Program-made: the position numbers and the translations under genes
Notes under the pieces: model-generated
Database searches by the model: none
Told to the model about the DNA's origin: nothing
The model's input: the letters and a program-made list of their open reading frames with translations, nothing else
DNA from: Apis mellifera
Lineage: Eukaryota; Arthropoda; Insecta; Hymenoptera; Apidae
Length of the DNA: 64,000 nt
Direction of reading: 5' to 3'
Assembly: GCF_003254395.2 (NCBI RefSeq)
Contig: NC_037646.1
Location: 7,473,881 to 7,537,880 of the forward strand
In this document: in pieces, positions 1-11,003 of the stretch
Layout: every line of letters starts with the position of its first letter
Numbering within the stretch: the first letter of the stretch is position 1

Positions 1-456
1 ATATATATTATTTATATATATATTTCAATAAATTTATAAAAATAATTTTTTTTTACTATTTTTTTAATATATTTGAATTAAAAATCGTTAGAAATTTATT
101 TGCTTGACCTTTGTGTAAATGGAAAATCGACAGTATTTAATTTCTATATAAACATAATATAATATATATTTATATATATATTATATCAATATATACATGT
201 ATATTTTATGTTATTACATTTTGACAGGAATTTATTTGGATCATGAACTGTATGTTCGTTTTTTTTGAAAACGACTTGTAAAACTGGACTGATAATTTAT
301 TATTCAAAATATCGTATTTTATTCAAAATATCGTAAAATCCTATCGTAACAGGAATTTAATATTATAATAAGCAACGAATACAATTGTGACTTTATATTT
401 GCCAATTAAAAAGTTCATATATTTAAAAAGGAAGAACGAAACGTTGCTTAGAAGAA
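1..456. other. 5' flank of the SPCA pump gene
   Basis: A+T-rich upstream DNA. It should hold the promoter and 5' UTR of the gene starting at 457, but no clear core element is visible. A short direct repeat of ttcaaaatatcgta lies around 302-335. Confidence 0.4.
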
Positions 457-808
457 ATGAAAGACACAGCAAGTAATAAATACGAAAAACTTTTCGAAGA
501 TAATGAACTTGATACTGCTGCTGCAGCTACTGACAAGGAACGTAATAAAAATGCACCGGTAAAAGAGGTAAAAATAATTTTAAATTATTATATAATTATT
601 CGAGTATTAAATACTTAAACAATTTTTCTTTGACTATTTAATAATAATAATAATAATTAATTGAATTTAAGACTTATAAGTAAGTTAAACTAATTATAAA
701 AGCTGTATAAATTGTAAAATAAATAAATATTTGGAATACATGCGTATATTATATGCATATACATGTATATGTGTATATATATATATATATACACATATTA
801 TATGTATA

Positions 809-839
<31 letters not shown>

Positions 840-3800
840 GTTATTTAGTATGAAAAGTTTATTGCAATTGTAGCGTCTTCAAATGTTTCGGTATCGATCG
901 AATGCTTACTCTACCAATAGTATCTGCTGGGACTAATATTGTTATGATTTTATTTATAAATAAAATTTTGTTTGTTGTTAATATAATATCTATATGTCAA
1001 AAATTCTTTTATTGTATTGAATATATATGTACATATATATATATATAATATACATGTCATACAGTGTTTCGAAAAGTATACAAAAGTAGTATAGACAGGA
1101 AATTTTCTAAATATGTTGACTTAACTAAGGTAATAAGTGTAGCAATATGACCTTGTGCATTCTAAGAAAAACGGATCGATAATCGTAGAATGAGAAATAT
1201 TTGCAATTTAGAATATTTTAAAATTAATGTTGTAGAAATTTTTTTTGCAAAAAATAATTAAAATTATATTATTTTTGTAAATTCTATTTCATATTAATAA
1301 TTCTTACAGCCATACAACATAAATTTTACTTATCGATTTAGAATTCAATAATTTTTTGGATGATTTTTTGAATTGGTTTTTTGAATACAATCAATAAAGA
1401 TAGAAAATTATAAATTAATAGACTAAAAAGTTGTTATAATTAAAAGTAAAAAGTAAAAAATTAAAAAATATTTAAATTATACTTTTATTTTAATTTAGAT
1501 AACAATTTATAATTATATTTATATATTGTAGAAGAAAATAAAGATTTTTATTTATTTTCTGTTTTATTGCACAAATTCACGATATATTTCAAACTCATAT
1601 CGTAATTTTAACATATCAATTTTTCAATGATTAAATTTTAAAAATTTTATAAATTTTGTCATAAAATTTATAAAAATTTGTTAATGTTTCTACTTTGAGA
1701 GATAAAATTATTTTTGAAAAAATATTTCTTAAATATTAGTAATAATTTTTTTTATGTTTAAAATACATCCTTTATATGTTTCATATGTTTTAATGTACAT
1801 TCTTTTATTTTTTTATATTTATACAAATATCTTGATATAATCTCATCATATCACTCGATATAAGATAATACTAATACTTACACGTCATGATATAAATTAC
1901 ATGTAATATACATGTAAATGTGACATTAAGTATTTTATTTTATATTTATAAAATGTGAATAAATTGATTAATTTACTGTTGTTTTCATTATGTATAGTCA
2001 AGAAATATTAAAATTAAAGCAAAATATTATTAAAATTAATTTGTACATTTTTAATATTGAATATATTGATGACTTATTTGATAAGTTGTAAAAATGTGAA
2101 AGATTTTTAGATAGATTGAATAATGTATCATGAATATTGTTAATATATACATTGAAATTTCGTATATTTTTAAAGTAAATATTGAAAAATAATGCATCTA
2201 ATTTTATTAATATTATTGTCTATTGTTTTAAAATGAATGAAAGTTCTTGATAAAGGTTAGGAACTCGTTATATACATCTTAAAAATTAATGACAAAAAAC
2301 AGAGAAATTATTGTTTAAGAAAATTGTTATTTTTTTAAGGATAAAGAAAAAACTTCAGTAATGTGGTTAACAACAGCTGAAGCAGCCAGTCTTGGTGCTG
2401 AAGAAGTTGCAGCTAGGTTGCATGTTGATATAAGAACAGGTCTTTGGTGGCAAGAAGCAGACCACCGAAAACAATTAGTTGGATTTAATGAGTTTAGTGT
2501 TAAGGAACAAGAACCAACATGGAAAAAATATCTTGAACAGGTAGAAATATTTATATATTTATCTTTGTATATTAATATTAACTTATGTAATTAAATATGT
2601 CTTTTCTTTTTTTTTTTTTTTAGTTTAAAAATCCTCTAATTCTGTTACTTCTTGCTTCTGCCTTTGTTAGTGTATGTATGAGGCAATTTGATGATGCTGT
2701 CAGTATTACAGTGGTAAGTATTTTATAATAATTTTATTATTAATTAAATAGTTTTTAAGTTATTTTTTAATAGGCATTATATTCATAAATTATATATTTT
2801 TTTAGGCTATCATAATAGTAGTGACAGTTGCATTTGTACAAGAATACCGTTCTGAAAAATCCTTAGAAGAATTAAATAAATTGGTGCCACCAACTTGTCA
2901 CTGGTAAATAAATTTTGATTATTCATTAAATATTTATTAGATAAAAGTTATGTCAAGTATAATTAAAAATTGTTGGTAGCATTTATTTAAATTAATATTT
3001 CTCCTAGAAATATGGTCTTTGGAGGATATATTAACCCTTTGTATGGAGTATTACTTTACTTTCTTAAAAAAGAAGATGTAGTATCCAATTCCAATCAATA
3101 GATCAATAAGGTGAAATTTCTTTCCCTGCAACATTTATTTAAAATATTCAATTTTAAAGATGCACAGTTCTAGGTTGAGGATGGAAGTTAGACCTATTTA
3201 TTGTTATAATATATTAGAATATTTTAATGTTAAACAATTTTAATGGTAATATAATATTTTTAATATTTTTTTACAGTTTACGAGAAAGCCGCGTAGAAAC
3301 ATTTCTTGCTCGCAATTTAGTTCCTGGTGATGTAGTTTATTTAAATATTGGTGATAGAGTACCTGCAGATGTCAGGATATTTGAAGCAATAGATTTAGCA
3401 ATTGATGAAAGTAGTTTTACTGGAGAAACTGAACCAGCACAAAAGTCAACAGCTCCATTACTTAAAGCTAATGGATTAACAACAAAGAGAAATATTGCAT
3501 TTATGGGTACATTAGTACGTTGTGGCAATGGAAAAGTAAGTTCTATTATGACAAATAAATTTCAGTATTTATAATGTCTACAATAATTTATAAAAATATT
3601 AAAAATATTCTGTAGGGTATAGTAGTAAATACAGGAGAAAAAAGTGAATTTGGAGAAGTTTTTTCAATGATGCAAGCAGAAGAAGCTCCAAAAACACCAC
3701 TTCAAAGAAGTATGCATATTTTGGGCACTCAATTATCTTTTTATTCATTTTGCATTATTGGTATTATTATGCTTCTTGGCTGGATCCAAGGCAAAGCTTT

Positions 3801-6397
3801 ACTTGAAATGCTTACTATCAGTGTAAGTTTGGCAGTGGCAGCTATACCAGAGGGTTTGCCTATTGTTGTGACTGTAACTTTAGCATTGGGTGTTATGAGA
3901 ATGGTTAAGAGAAAAGCCATTGTAAAGAAATTACCAACAGTAGAAACACTCGGTATGAATATATACAATACAGTTATATAATTGTTATAATGTTTATAAA
4001 ATTTAATCAAGATATATAATTATTATGTTATTAAATATGTAGGTTGCGTAAATGTGATATGCTCCGATAAAACAGGTACCATTACAAAGAATGAAATGAC
4101 TGCAACAATTTTAGTGACATCAGAAGGATATATTGCTGATATTACTGGAACTGGTTATAATGATAAAGGAGACGTACGAATTCGAAAATGTGATAATATG
4201 AACCTTGCACGCAATGCTATTAGTAATATGTTGGAAGTAGGATGTGTTTGCAATAATGCTATAATACAAAATGATACTTTACTTGGTCAGCCAACAGAAG
4301 GTGCATTAATAGCATTAGCAATGAAATATGGAATGTATGGAATTTCTGATAAATATTTGCGATTACAAGAATATCCATTTTCATCTGAGCAAAAAATGAT
4401 GGCTGTGAAGTGTACACCGAAATATGGAGAAGTAAAATACATTTCTTAATTATTTAATATCATTTATTAAAAATTAATATTTATTACATTTTATATATTT
4501 TTTCATATGTGTTATAGAATAAGCAAGAAATATATTTTGTAAAAGGTGCTTTGGATAAGATATTACCGTTATGTACTAAATATTCTGTCAATGGTCAAGA
4601 ATACTCTTTAAATCAAAAAAAAGATGAAGAATTTTTGACAGAAGCTTATGAAATTGGGCAGCAAGGATTAAGAGGTATATTTTAATATTGATGATAATTT
4701 TAATTCTTTTATCTAATATTTTTTAATATATTTACAGTAATTGGATTAGCACGTGGAAAATCATTACAAGATTTAATGTATGTTGGTCTTATTGGTATAT
4801 GCGATCCTCCACGACCACACGTTCGTGAATCTATAACGACTCTGATAAATAGTGGAGTTAAAGTTAAAATGGTTACAGGTGATGCTAAAGAAACTGCATC
4901 TGCAATTGGTATATAAATTCATCGAATTTTTCATAGTTCATAAAAATATATGAAACATTATTATATTGTATTTATTTTCTTATTTTAGCAAGTATGATTG
5001 GATTAGATGTACTTCATTCACGGCTAATTTCTGGAGATGAGATTGATTTGATGTCCGAACATCAATTAGAACAATGTATCAATAACGTTAGTGTATTTTA
5101 TCGGGTTACACCTAAACATAAATTGGCTATTGTAAAAGCTTTACAAAGGGAAGGAAATATAGTAGGCATGACGGGTGATGGTGTTAATGATGGAGTTGCT
5201 TTGAAAAAAGCAGATATAGGCATAGCAATGGGTAAAAATGGTACTGATGTTTGTAAAGAAGCTGCAGATATGATTTTAGTAGATGATGATTTTGAAACTA
5301 TCATGTAAATATTAATTTTTTCTTTAATCCCCAATATTTTTTATTTTTATTCATTTTTAATTGTGAATATGTTATAGTGCTGCAATTGAGGAAGGAAAAG
5401 GAATTTTTCATAATATACGAAATTTTTTAAGATTTCAATTGAGTACTAGTATAGCTGCTCTATCTTTAATTGCACTTGCTACTTTAATGGGTATTGCAAA
5501 TCCTTTAAATGCAATGCAAATTCTTTGGATAAATATTATTATGGATGGACCACCTGCTCAAAGGTAATCTAAGAATAATAAAATTTTTTTAATAAATCAT
5601 ATTATAATATTTATGTATATATATATATACAATTATTTTTTATAGTCTTGGTGTTGAACCAGTTGATAAAGATGTATTAAAACAAAAACCACGTAATATA
5701 AAAGAACCAATGATTACGCGACATCTTATTATTAATGTATTATTATCAGCTACTATTATTATTATTGGTACTTTATGGGTTTATAATAAAGAGGTAAATT
5801 TTATAATAAAAAGTATTATTTTTTTTATAAATTTTTTAATTCTATGTTTTTTTGTATTTTATTTCTATTAGATGAGAACTGATGGTAATACTGCAAGAGA
5901 TACAACCATGACATTTACATGTTTTGTTTTTTTCGATATGTTCAATGCTCTAAGTTGCAGATCACAGGTAAAAAATAATAAAATTATGCAATATTACAAT
6001 ATATATTTTTTATTTATTAAATGTAACAAATATTTTAGACCAAATCAATATTTACTATTGGTTTATGGAGTAACAAAATGTTCCTGGTAGCCGTAGCATT
6101 GTCAGTAATAGGACAAATGTTAGTGATCTATTTTCCACCATTACAACGAGTTTTTCAAACTGAAGCTCTTTCAGCTATAGGTATGTATTTTAAGATAAAT
6201 CTTTAAAATTTATTATTTTTAAATTCGAAATTTTTAAAATATTTCTTTCTATAATTTTGATAGATATCTTGTTTCTCGTCGCACTCACATCAAGTGTTTT
6301 CATAATTAGCGAGATAAAGAAATTTATAGAGAGACAACTATTCAGACGGCGAGCAGGTACACAATATTATAATAAATCTGAGATGGATTTTGTATGA
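457..6397 (+). CDS. SPoCk: Secretory-pathway Ca2+/Mn2+ P-type ATPase (SPCA; ATP2C1 / SPoCk homolog)
   Basis: Fifteen coding exons: 457-567, 2340-2540, 2624-2713, 2806-2903, 3277-3535, 3616-3952, 4043-4431, 4518-4674, 4738-4908, 4989-5304, 5378-5563, 5646-5793, 5872-5967, 6039-6180 and 6264-6397. All have GT-AG borders and consistent phase, giving 944 residues, close to the roughly 920 usual for SPCA1. Visible P2A-ATPase motifs are FTGE in the actuator domain, PEGLP at about 331-335 in M4, the phosphorylation motif DKTGT with Asp374, and TGDGVND at about 666-672. The M6 stretch NIIMDGPPAQSLGVEP is diagnostic for SPCA rather than SERCA. Known family role: it loads Ca2+ and Mn2+ into the Golgi lumen for glycosylation and secretion. 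The N-terminus is hydrophilic. The start is the first ATG after the leader. Intron 1 is unusually long (1.8 kb) for this window. Confidence 0.96.
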
Positions 6398-7309
6398 CAG
6401 TTACAGTCTGCCGAAGATAAGGCGGACAAGGATCATTTGGAATAAAATACCCAACACACATTATGCGAGTAGTAGATTGGTTTATCAACATTATCTCGAT
6501 ATATATCGATTATGCTTATATACTTGTAAACTTGTATATGCACTTATCACGAAACAAACATTTGTGCATCTAATCAAGCGCATTTAACTAAGATTTAAAA
6601 TGACTGCGTTTTTTAATCTTTGCAAATTTTTCTGACTTTTCTGATGTACGATATCAGATTTTTAGACTTAGAATTTAACCATTTCTCGTCCTTACAATGA
6701 TTGTATTAGACATGTCATAGATTCTAGAAATGCTATGCACATTCCACTAATTTTTCGTAGACGATCGATTTTAATAATATTACTCGTAATCGTATTTATA
6801 GTAATTTTTGTCTTGATTAATCATAATATTCTAATATATAACACATTTTTTCATTCATCTTATTGATAAATATCATTAATGAAAATATTTATCTCTTAAG
6901 ATAAATATATTTATTTGTTTTTTTCGCGATAATTATAGATCGCAGTGTCTAATAATAAAAATAATAATCCGTGAAGAAGAAACATATATTTACGACATAA
7001 TTAAGCATATCGATCGATTGCATTTAAAAATACAATTGGTTATAATTAAAAGAATAAACAATCTTGTAATGTTCTTTAATTCCATAACATGTTTCTGATG
7101 ACAAGAAAAAATATAATTATAATAAAAAATTGAAAATATGTATAATATGTTATTATTACTTAACAATTATTATAATATAAAATACAATTATTTTCTTGTA
7201 ATCGGAAACAAAATCGTCTATGTATTATGTCACATCATTTCACTAACGATCATTAATTTTTATTTGTTCATATATAATTTATAATTTAATGCTCCTTGTT
7301 GTTTTAATT
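6398..7309. other. 3' UTR and intergenic DNA between convergent genes
   Basis: Follows the SPCA stop and precedes the stop of the minus-strand small gene. AATAAA-type signals are abundant because the DNA is A+T-rich, so neither polyadenylation site can be fixed. No other gene is visible. Confidence 0.5.
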
Positions 7310-8094
7310 TTAATGGATACCTTCAAGACCACTATAAGTTTTGTATTGATATAATTCTGGTCCTCCATAGCCATAGAGTAATTTTCCTCTACCATTTTCA
7401 TCATAATATGGATAGCGATATTTAGGCCTGTGAATCAGGTATTTATTATAATATTGTAATTTTTTTTTCATCAAAAAATTGTGTTTCATGGCTTTAAACA
7501 ATTGTTTTTTTAATATATTTCTTAATACATTTTATATCAATTTAACTTGTATATTAATTGTAATTTAACATGTATATAAGGAACTTATAATCTTTTTTAT
7601 AATTGTTGTATAACAAATTCTCACTTCATTTTTTATATACTTTAAACATAACTTTATACTCTTTGTATGTTTTTTAATTTCTTACCGTTCAAAATACTGA
7701 AAATTAGGTGCCTTTGGTTGAGCTATCGTCGCTGTGGTTTCGATGATTAATCCAAATAAAAAAGTGATGATTACCGTTGCAAAGATCACGGTCGTCCACT
7801 GAAAGTAGTTTAATTAATATTAGTATGTCGAAATAAAAAAAATGTCCTACATTCAGCATATACTTTAGATGAATCTATTAAATGTTTCATAATAAATAGT
7901 ACGAAAAAAAAAAAGAGTATCATTTTATATGACATATATATTATATATAGATCAAGAAATAATTTTGAGATCTATTTTAATTAGAATTATCATATTCCTT
8001 ATATTCTTTTCAATACATTTTAATTTGATATATTTTTTATTCGTATATTTATTTTTATTTATTATTATATACTTACATAAGTGTATTTTGTCAT
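7310..8094 (-). CDS. Small single-pass membrane protein, 82 aa, function unknown
   Basis: Three coding exons: 8077-8094, 7686-7798 and 7310-7427, with GT-AG introns and matching phases. The protein starts MTKYTYWTTVIF, has one hydrophobic helix at about residues 7-27, then a soluble tail rich in Tyr, Pro and Gly (PKYRYPYYDENGRGKLLYGY) ending SGLEGIH. Length, a single helix close to the N-terminus and a polar Tyr-rich tail suggest a small type II or signal-anchored protein of the secretory pathway or plasma membrane. I do not recognise the family and assign no function. The ordered tail with three clean splice junctions argues for a real gene. An upstream noncoding or uORF-bearing exon probably lies at 8311-8400 (see separate entry). 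A second small membrane-protein gene on the same strand begins 760 bp further upstream. Confidence 0.75.
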
Positions 8095-8340
8095 TTTAAT
8101 GATTGCAAGGTGTACACAAATACTTTCAATAGAAAATTCTGAAAAATCACTAAATATAACGCCAAATATACGTGTGATTTTTATTTTGATATTTTTTTCA
8201 CTGAAGAAAAAAAAACACAGATTAATTTAATTTAAAAAATACGTCAGGAAAGATGCAACACGACAATCCATACAGTCAGTCTCTGTTTTTCTGATTTCGT
8301 CTTTACTTACCTTATTCTGATATCCGTTATAATTCTCCAT
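8091..8340 (-). promoter_or_regulatory. Putative upstream ORF overlapping the start codon of the 82-aa gene
   Basis: Reading the minus strand, an ATG at 8340-8338 opens a frame (MENYNGYQNK) ending at a strong donor AAG|GTAAGT at 8311. A good acceptor (tttttcag) precedes 8138. If spliced this way, the frame runs 25 codons and stops at TGA 8093-8091, which overlaps the main ATG at 8094-8092 as ATGA. The splice is inferred from sequence alone. Confidence 0.45.
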
Positions 8341-8855
8341 TCTCTCCCCACTTCATCTTTTATCAAGTGAAAGTCGAACAGGATATTTTGTACTTTGCAC
8401 TTCTTGGAGTTACAATGATGCAATCTTACAAATAAAATTTATTGAAAATCGTAAATTATTGAAAAAGTTGAAAAGAAAAATTATAGATTTTTGAATAAAA
8501 TATAATTAATCCTTAAACAACATCTTGACTTGAATTAATATATAAAATTATGAATGTATCATGTATCTATATATATATATATTGTTTCTGAATTTAAAAA
8601 AAAAAAATAATCCATGTATAATTGGACGAAAAAAATAATTAAAAGATATTCAAAATGACGTTATTTAATGTAACAATATAACGTTATTTAATGTAACATT
8701 ATTTAATATATATACAATACATAATTTATTTAAGATATCATCCAACTTATTTAATAAAAACACTTTTACATTTACTTTTTTACAAATTATTTTTTTTTAC
8801 AATTAATTTAAAAATTTTACATATACTAAGATAATTTTTATTGGTTTTTTACAGA
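8341..8855. other. Leader/promoter of the 82-aa gene and 3' flank of the next minus-strand gene
   Basis: The first about 80 bp (8341-8420) are less A+T-rich and probably include the transcription start of the 82-aa gene. The remainder is simple A+T-rich DNA without a recognisable feature. Confidence 0.4.
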
Positions 8856-10400
8856 TTAGGAGTTTTTTATCAGTTTTTGTGCAGGCTCTGCCCATGGTTC
8901 TTTGTATCCGATTCCCATACCTAATTTCGCTATTGCAAGTTCTCCATGGTGACCATTTTCCTCCTCGTATTTAACTCGTCTTTGCTTTCCAACTTCTGGA
9001 TCGAAATCCCACTGTGTTTTCTATATAATGATTATTATATAATTATTTAATGCAAGTAAATTTTATATACTTATTTTTATATTCTTTTTCTTTTTCTTTT
9101 TTTTTTTAAATTTTAAAATAACAATTTTCTGTTTCACAGAATATTAAACTTACCTCGTGGAAAAGTGGTATTCCTGCTATGTTATATTGAAGAAAATCAT
9201 GAATAAATAAGTATATGTTGAGTGCATCTGATACGTTTTTATTAGTGTTAAATAATAGAACAAGAAAAATCGAAATTACCTATAATGTAGAAAAATTTAT
9301 CAGTGTAATTTAATTTTAATCTATACACATAGAATAATATACTATATATATTTATATAAATACATATTTTTTTTATAATTATTCGAATTATTATTTTTTT
9401 TTATATATTGAATATATTCAATAAATATGATTTTTTAAAATTGCATATATGAATATAAAATTCATAATATTTATTTGCATATATATATAAATATTTTATT
9501 ATTATTTTAATTATAATTTTGTATCTTTTTTATTAAGTTTACTATTATGTTATGTTAAAATTTTTGATATATTTTATTATTTGTTAGAAAAAAAAATACA
9601 AAAATAATGAGCGACATACATAATTTTAATCGTTCTCAAGCTCATTTATATTATTTACGATACTTTGCTAATTATAAAACATTTCATGCATAAACATAAT
9701 TTATTCCTTTCTTTTTCGAAGTAAAAATAACATTATATTCAAATATAAAAAAATTTCGTTCGTAAGATACTATGAAATCTCAATTTTGCATTTGTATTTT
9801 CAAAAATCATTCATTTTGAACGTGTTACAATTATTCATATAACTTAATAAGGGAAATTACAAAAATTATGCAAAATTATATATTTACTATACAAAAGATC
9901 AAAAAGAAGTAAATTTTTCTGCTAACTATAACTATCTAAAAAAATTTCTACCAGCTCTAAGTACCAAATTACGTGTGTAGTCCATGTTATTCCTCCTCGA
10001 GTTGGTCACGTAGGATCACGTTGTCGGTAGCGTGGTACGACGAGAACGGGACAAGCGTGGAATATCAACTAACTGCGCTTCCAAAGGTGACTATACATAT
10101 AGAAAAGAAATCATCTGGTATATTATAGTGATATGGCGTAATGCAATTAGTGAAAGTAAAGAAAACTGATGTCGAACAATGTGGCGCGAATCATTTGAAA
10201 AATCTACGTGCTACGTCTTTGCCAACGATTGACAATTCTATCACGAAAAAGTTAAAATGTATTCCATACACGAAATTGTCACTCACCCAGAAGACATAAA
10301 GGTTGGCGGACACTATGAACAATGGGATTACTTTCTCTGTGTTCCTGCGTAGAGGTTTAATAAAAAAGAAAAAAAAAAGAAATGCGCACGAGTCACACAT
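8856..10400 (-). CDS. Small single-pass membrane protein, about 134 aa, function unknown
   Basis: Two exons are solid: 9154-9279 (42 codons) and 8856-9020 (54 codons plus stop), phase 0 at both ends. A third upstream exon at 10287-10344 ends ...LYVFW at a GTGAGT donor and joins in frame. It builds one continuous hydrophobic helix with the VISIFLVLLF of the next exon. The tail contains WDFDPEVGKQRRVKYEEE and ends AEPAQKLIKNS, and is charged and soluble. The 5' end is uncertain. The frame stays open through the apparent acceptor at 10345 to an ATG at 10400 (MCDSCAFLF...), which is the model given. Alternatively, a separate first exon near 9984 (MDYTRNL) could splice in phase 0 to 9279. I do not recognise the family. 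Confidence 0.6.
9990..10090. promoter_or_regulatory. GC-richer island, candidate promoter or 5' exon
   Basis: About 100 bp with markedly higher G+C (for example gcgtggtacgacgagaacgg) inside very A+T-rich DNA, lying in the intron of the minus-strand small gene and upstream of the plus-strand small gene. It resembles the G+C bump seen at several gene starts in this window. It could be the start region of either gene. Inference only. Confidence 0.35.
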
Positions 10401-10584
10401 TAGCAATATTCTGTGCAGTAAGTGGACTTACGATCATATTTATATGATCATGACATACATTTACCCAAAATTTACCGCGAGCAAACCATTTTATTCGTTT
10501 CTTTTATTACATGTACAGCTGTGCATAATCGTCGAGTGCAGTGGAACTATTTCAACCCGAGTTGCTAGAACACTTCCGTTCGAT

Positions 10585-10890
10585 ATGTTCCCTTCAAGAT
10601 GGACAGCTATGCTTCGAACATTGTGGACTAATGGAAGATTTTGGGAATGGCCAAGAAACGGTGTAGAAACTTTTCTAAGAATTATAGCTTCTCCGGATAC
10701 TAGAAAAAAGATGATGTTCGAATTTAGACCAGAAGACGGGCCTCGAGCCTCGCTTGATTATCAAAGACGTTATGGCTATCGGGGTCAGTGGTTGATCGAA
10801 TTACTGGGTTCCGGTTTTCATCCAGATGACGTATCTTATCGACAACCGTTACCTCCTTCCGTGTTGGTACCACCACCACCATCTTTTTGA
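10585..10890 (+). CDS. Small hypothetical protein, 101 aa
   Basis: Open frame from the ATG at 10585 to TGA at 10890. It begins MFPSRWTAMLRTLW, is rich in Trp, Arg and Phe, and ends with a proline tail PPSVLVPPPPSF. Base composition and codon use are clearly protein-like compared with the flanks. The frame also stays open upstream to 10303 but crosses low-complexity sequence and the antisense exon of the neighbouring gene, so I chose the internal ATG. A possible acceptor lies at 10518. There is no membrane segment; basic residues near the N-terminus would suit a mitochondrial presequence, but this is weak. It ends only 114 bp from the stop of the convergent GNBP gene. Family not recognised. 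Confidence 0.6.
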   Translation: MFPSRWTAMLRTLWTNGRFWEWPRNGVETFLRIIASPDTRKKMMFEFRPEDGPRASLDYQRRYGYRGQWLIELLGSGFHPDDVSYRQPLPPSVLVPPPPSF

Positions 10891-11003
10891 TTCTTATGTA
10901 TTTTATTTTATTAATTTATATGAACGAAGAAGAAATGTAAATATAATTAAGGATAATATATTAAGAAGTGATTAAGTTTTTGAATTAAAAATGGAAGAAA
11001 AAG

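Noticed and set aside
10303..10584. Upstream extension of the plus-strand 101-aa ORF as coding
   Set aside because: It starts at TTG, passes through poly-Lys low-complexity sequence and overlaps the antisense coding exon 10287-10344. The composition is unlike the downstream part.
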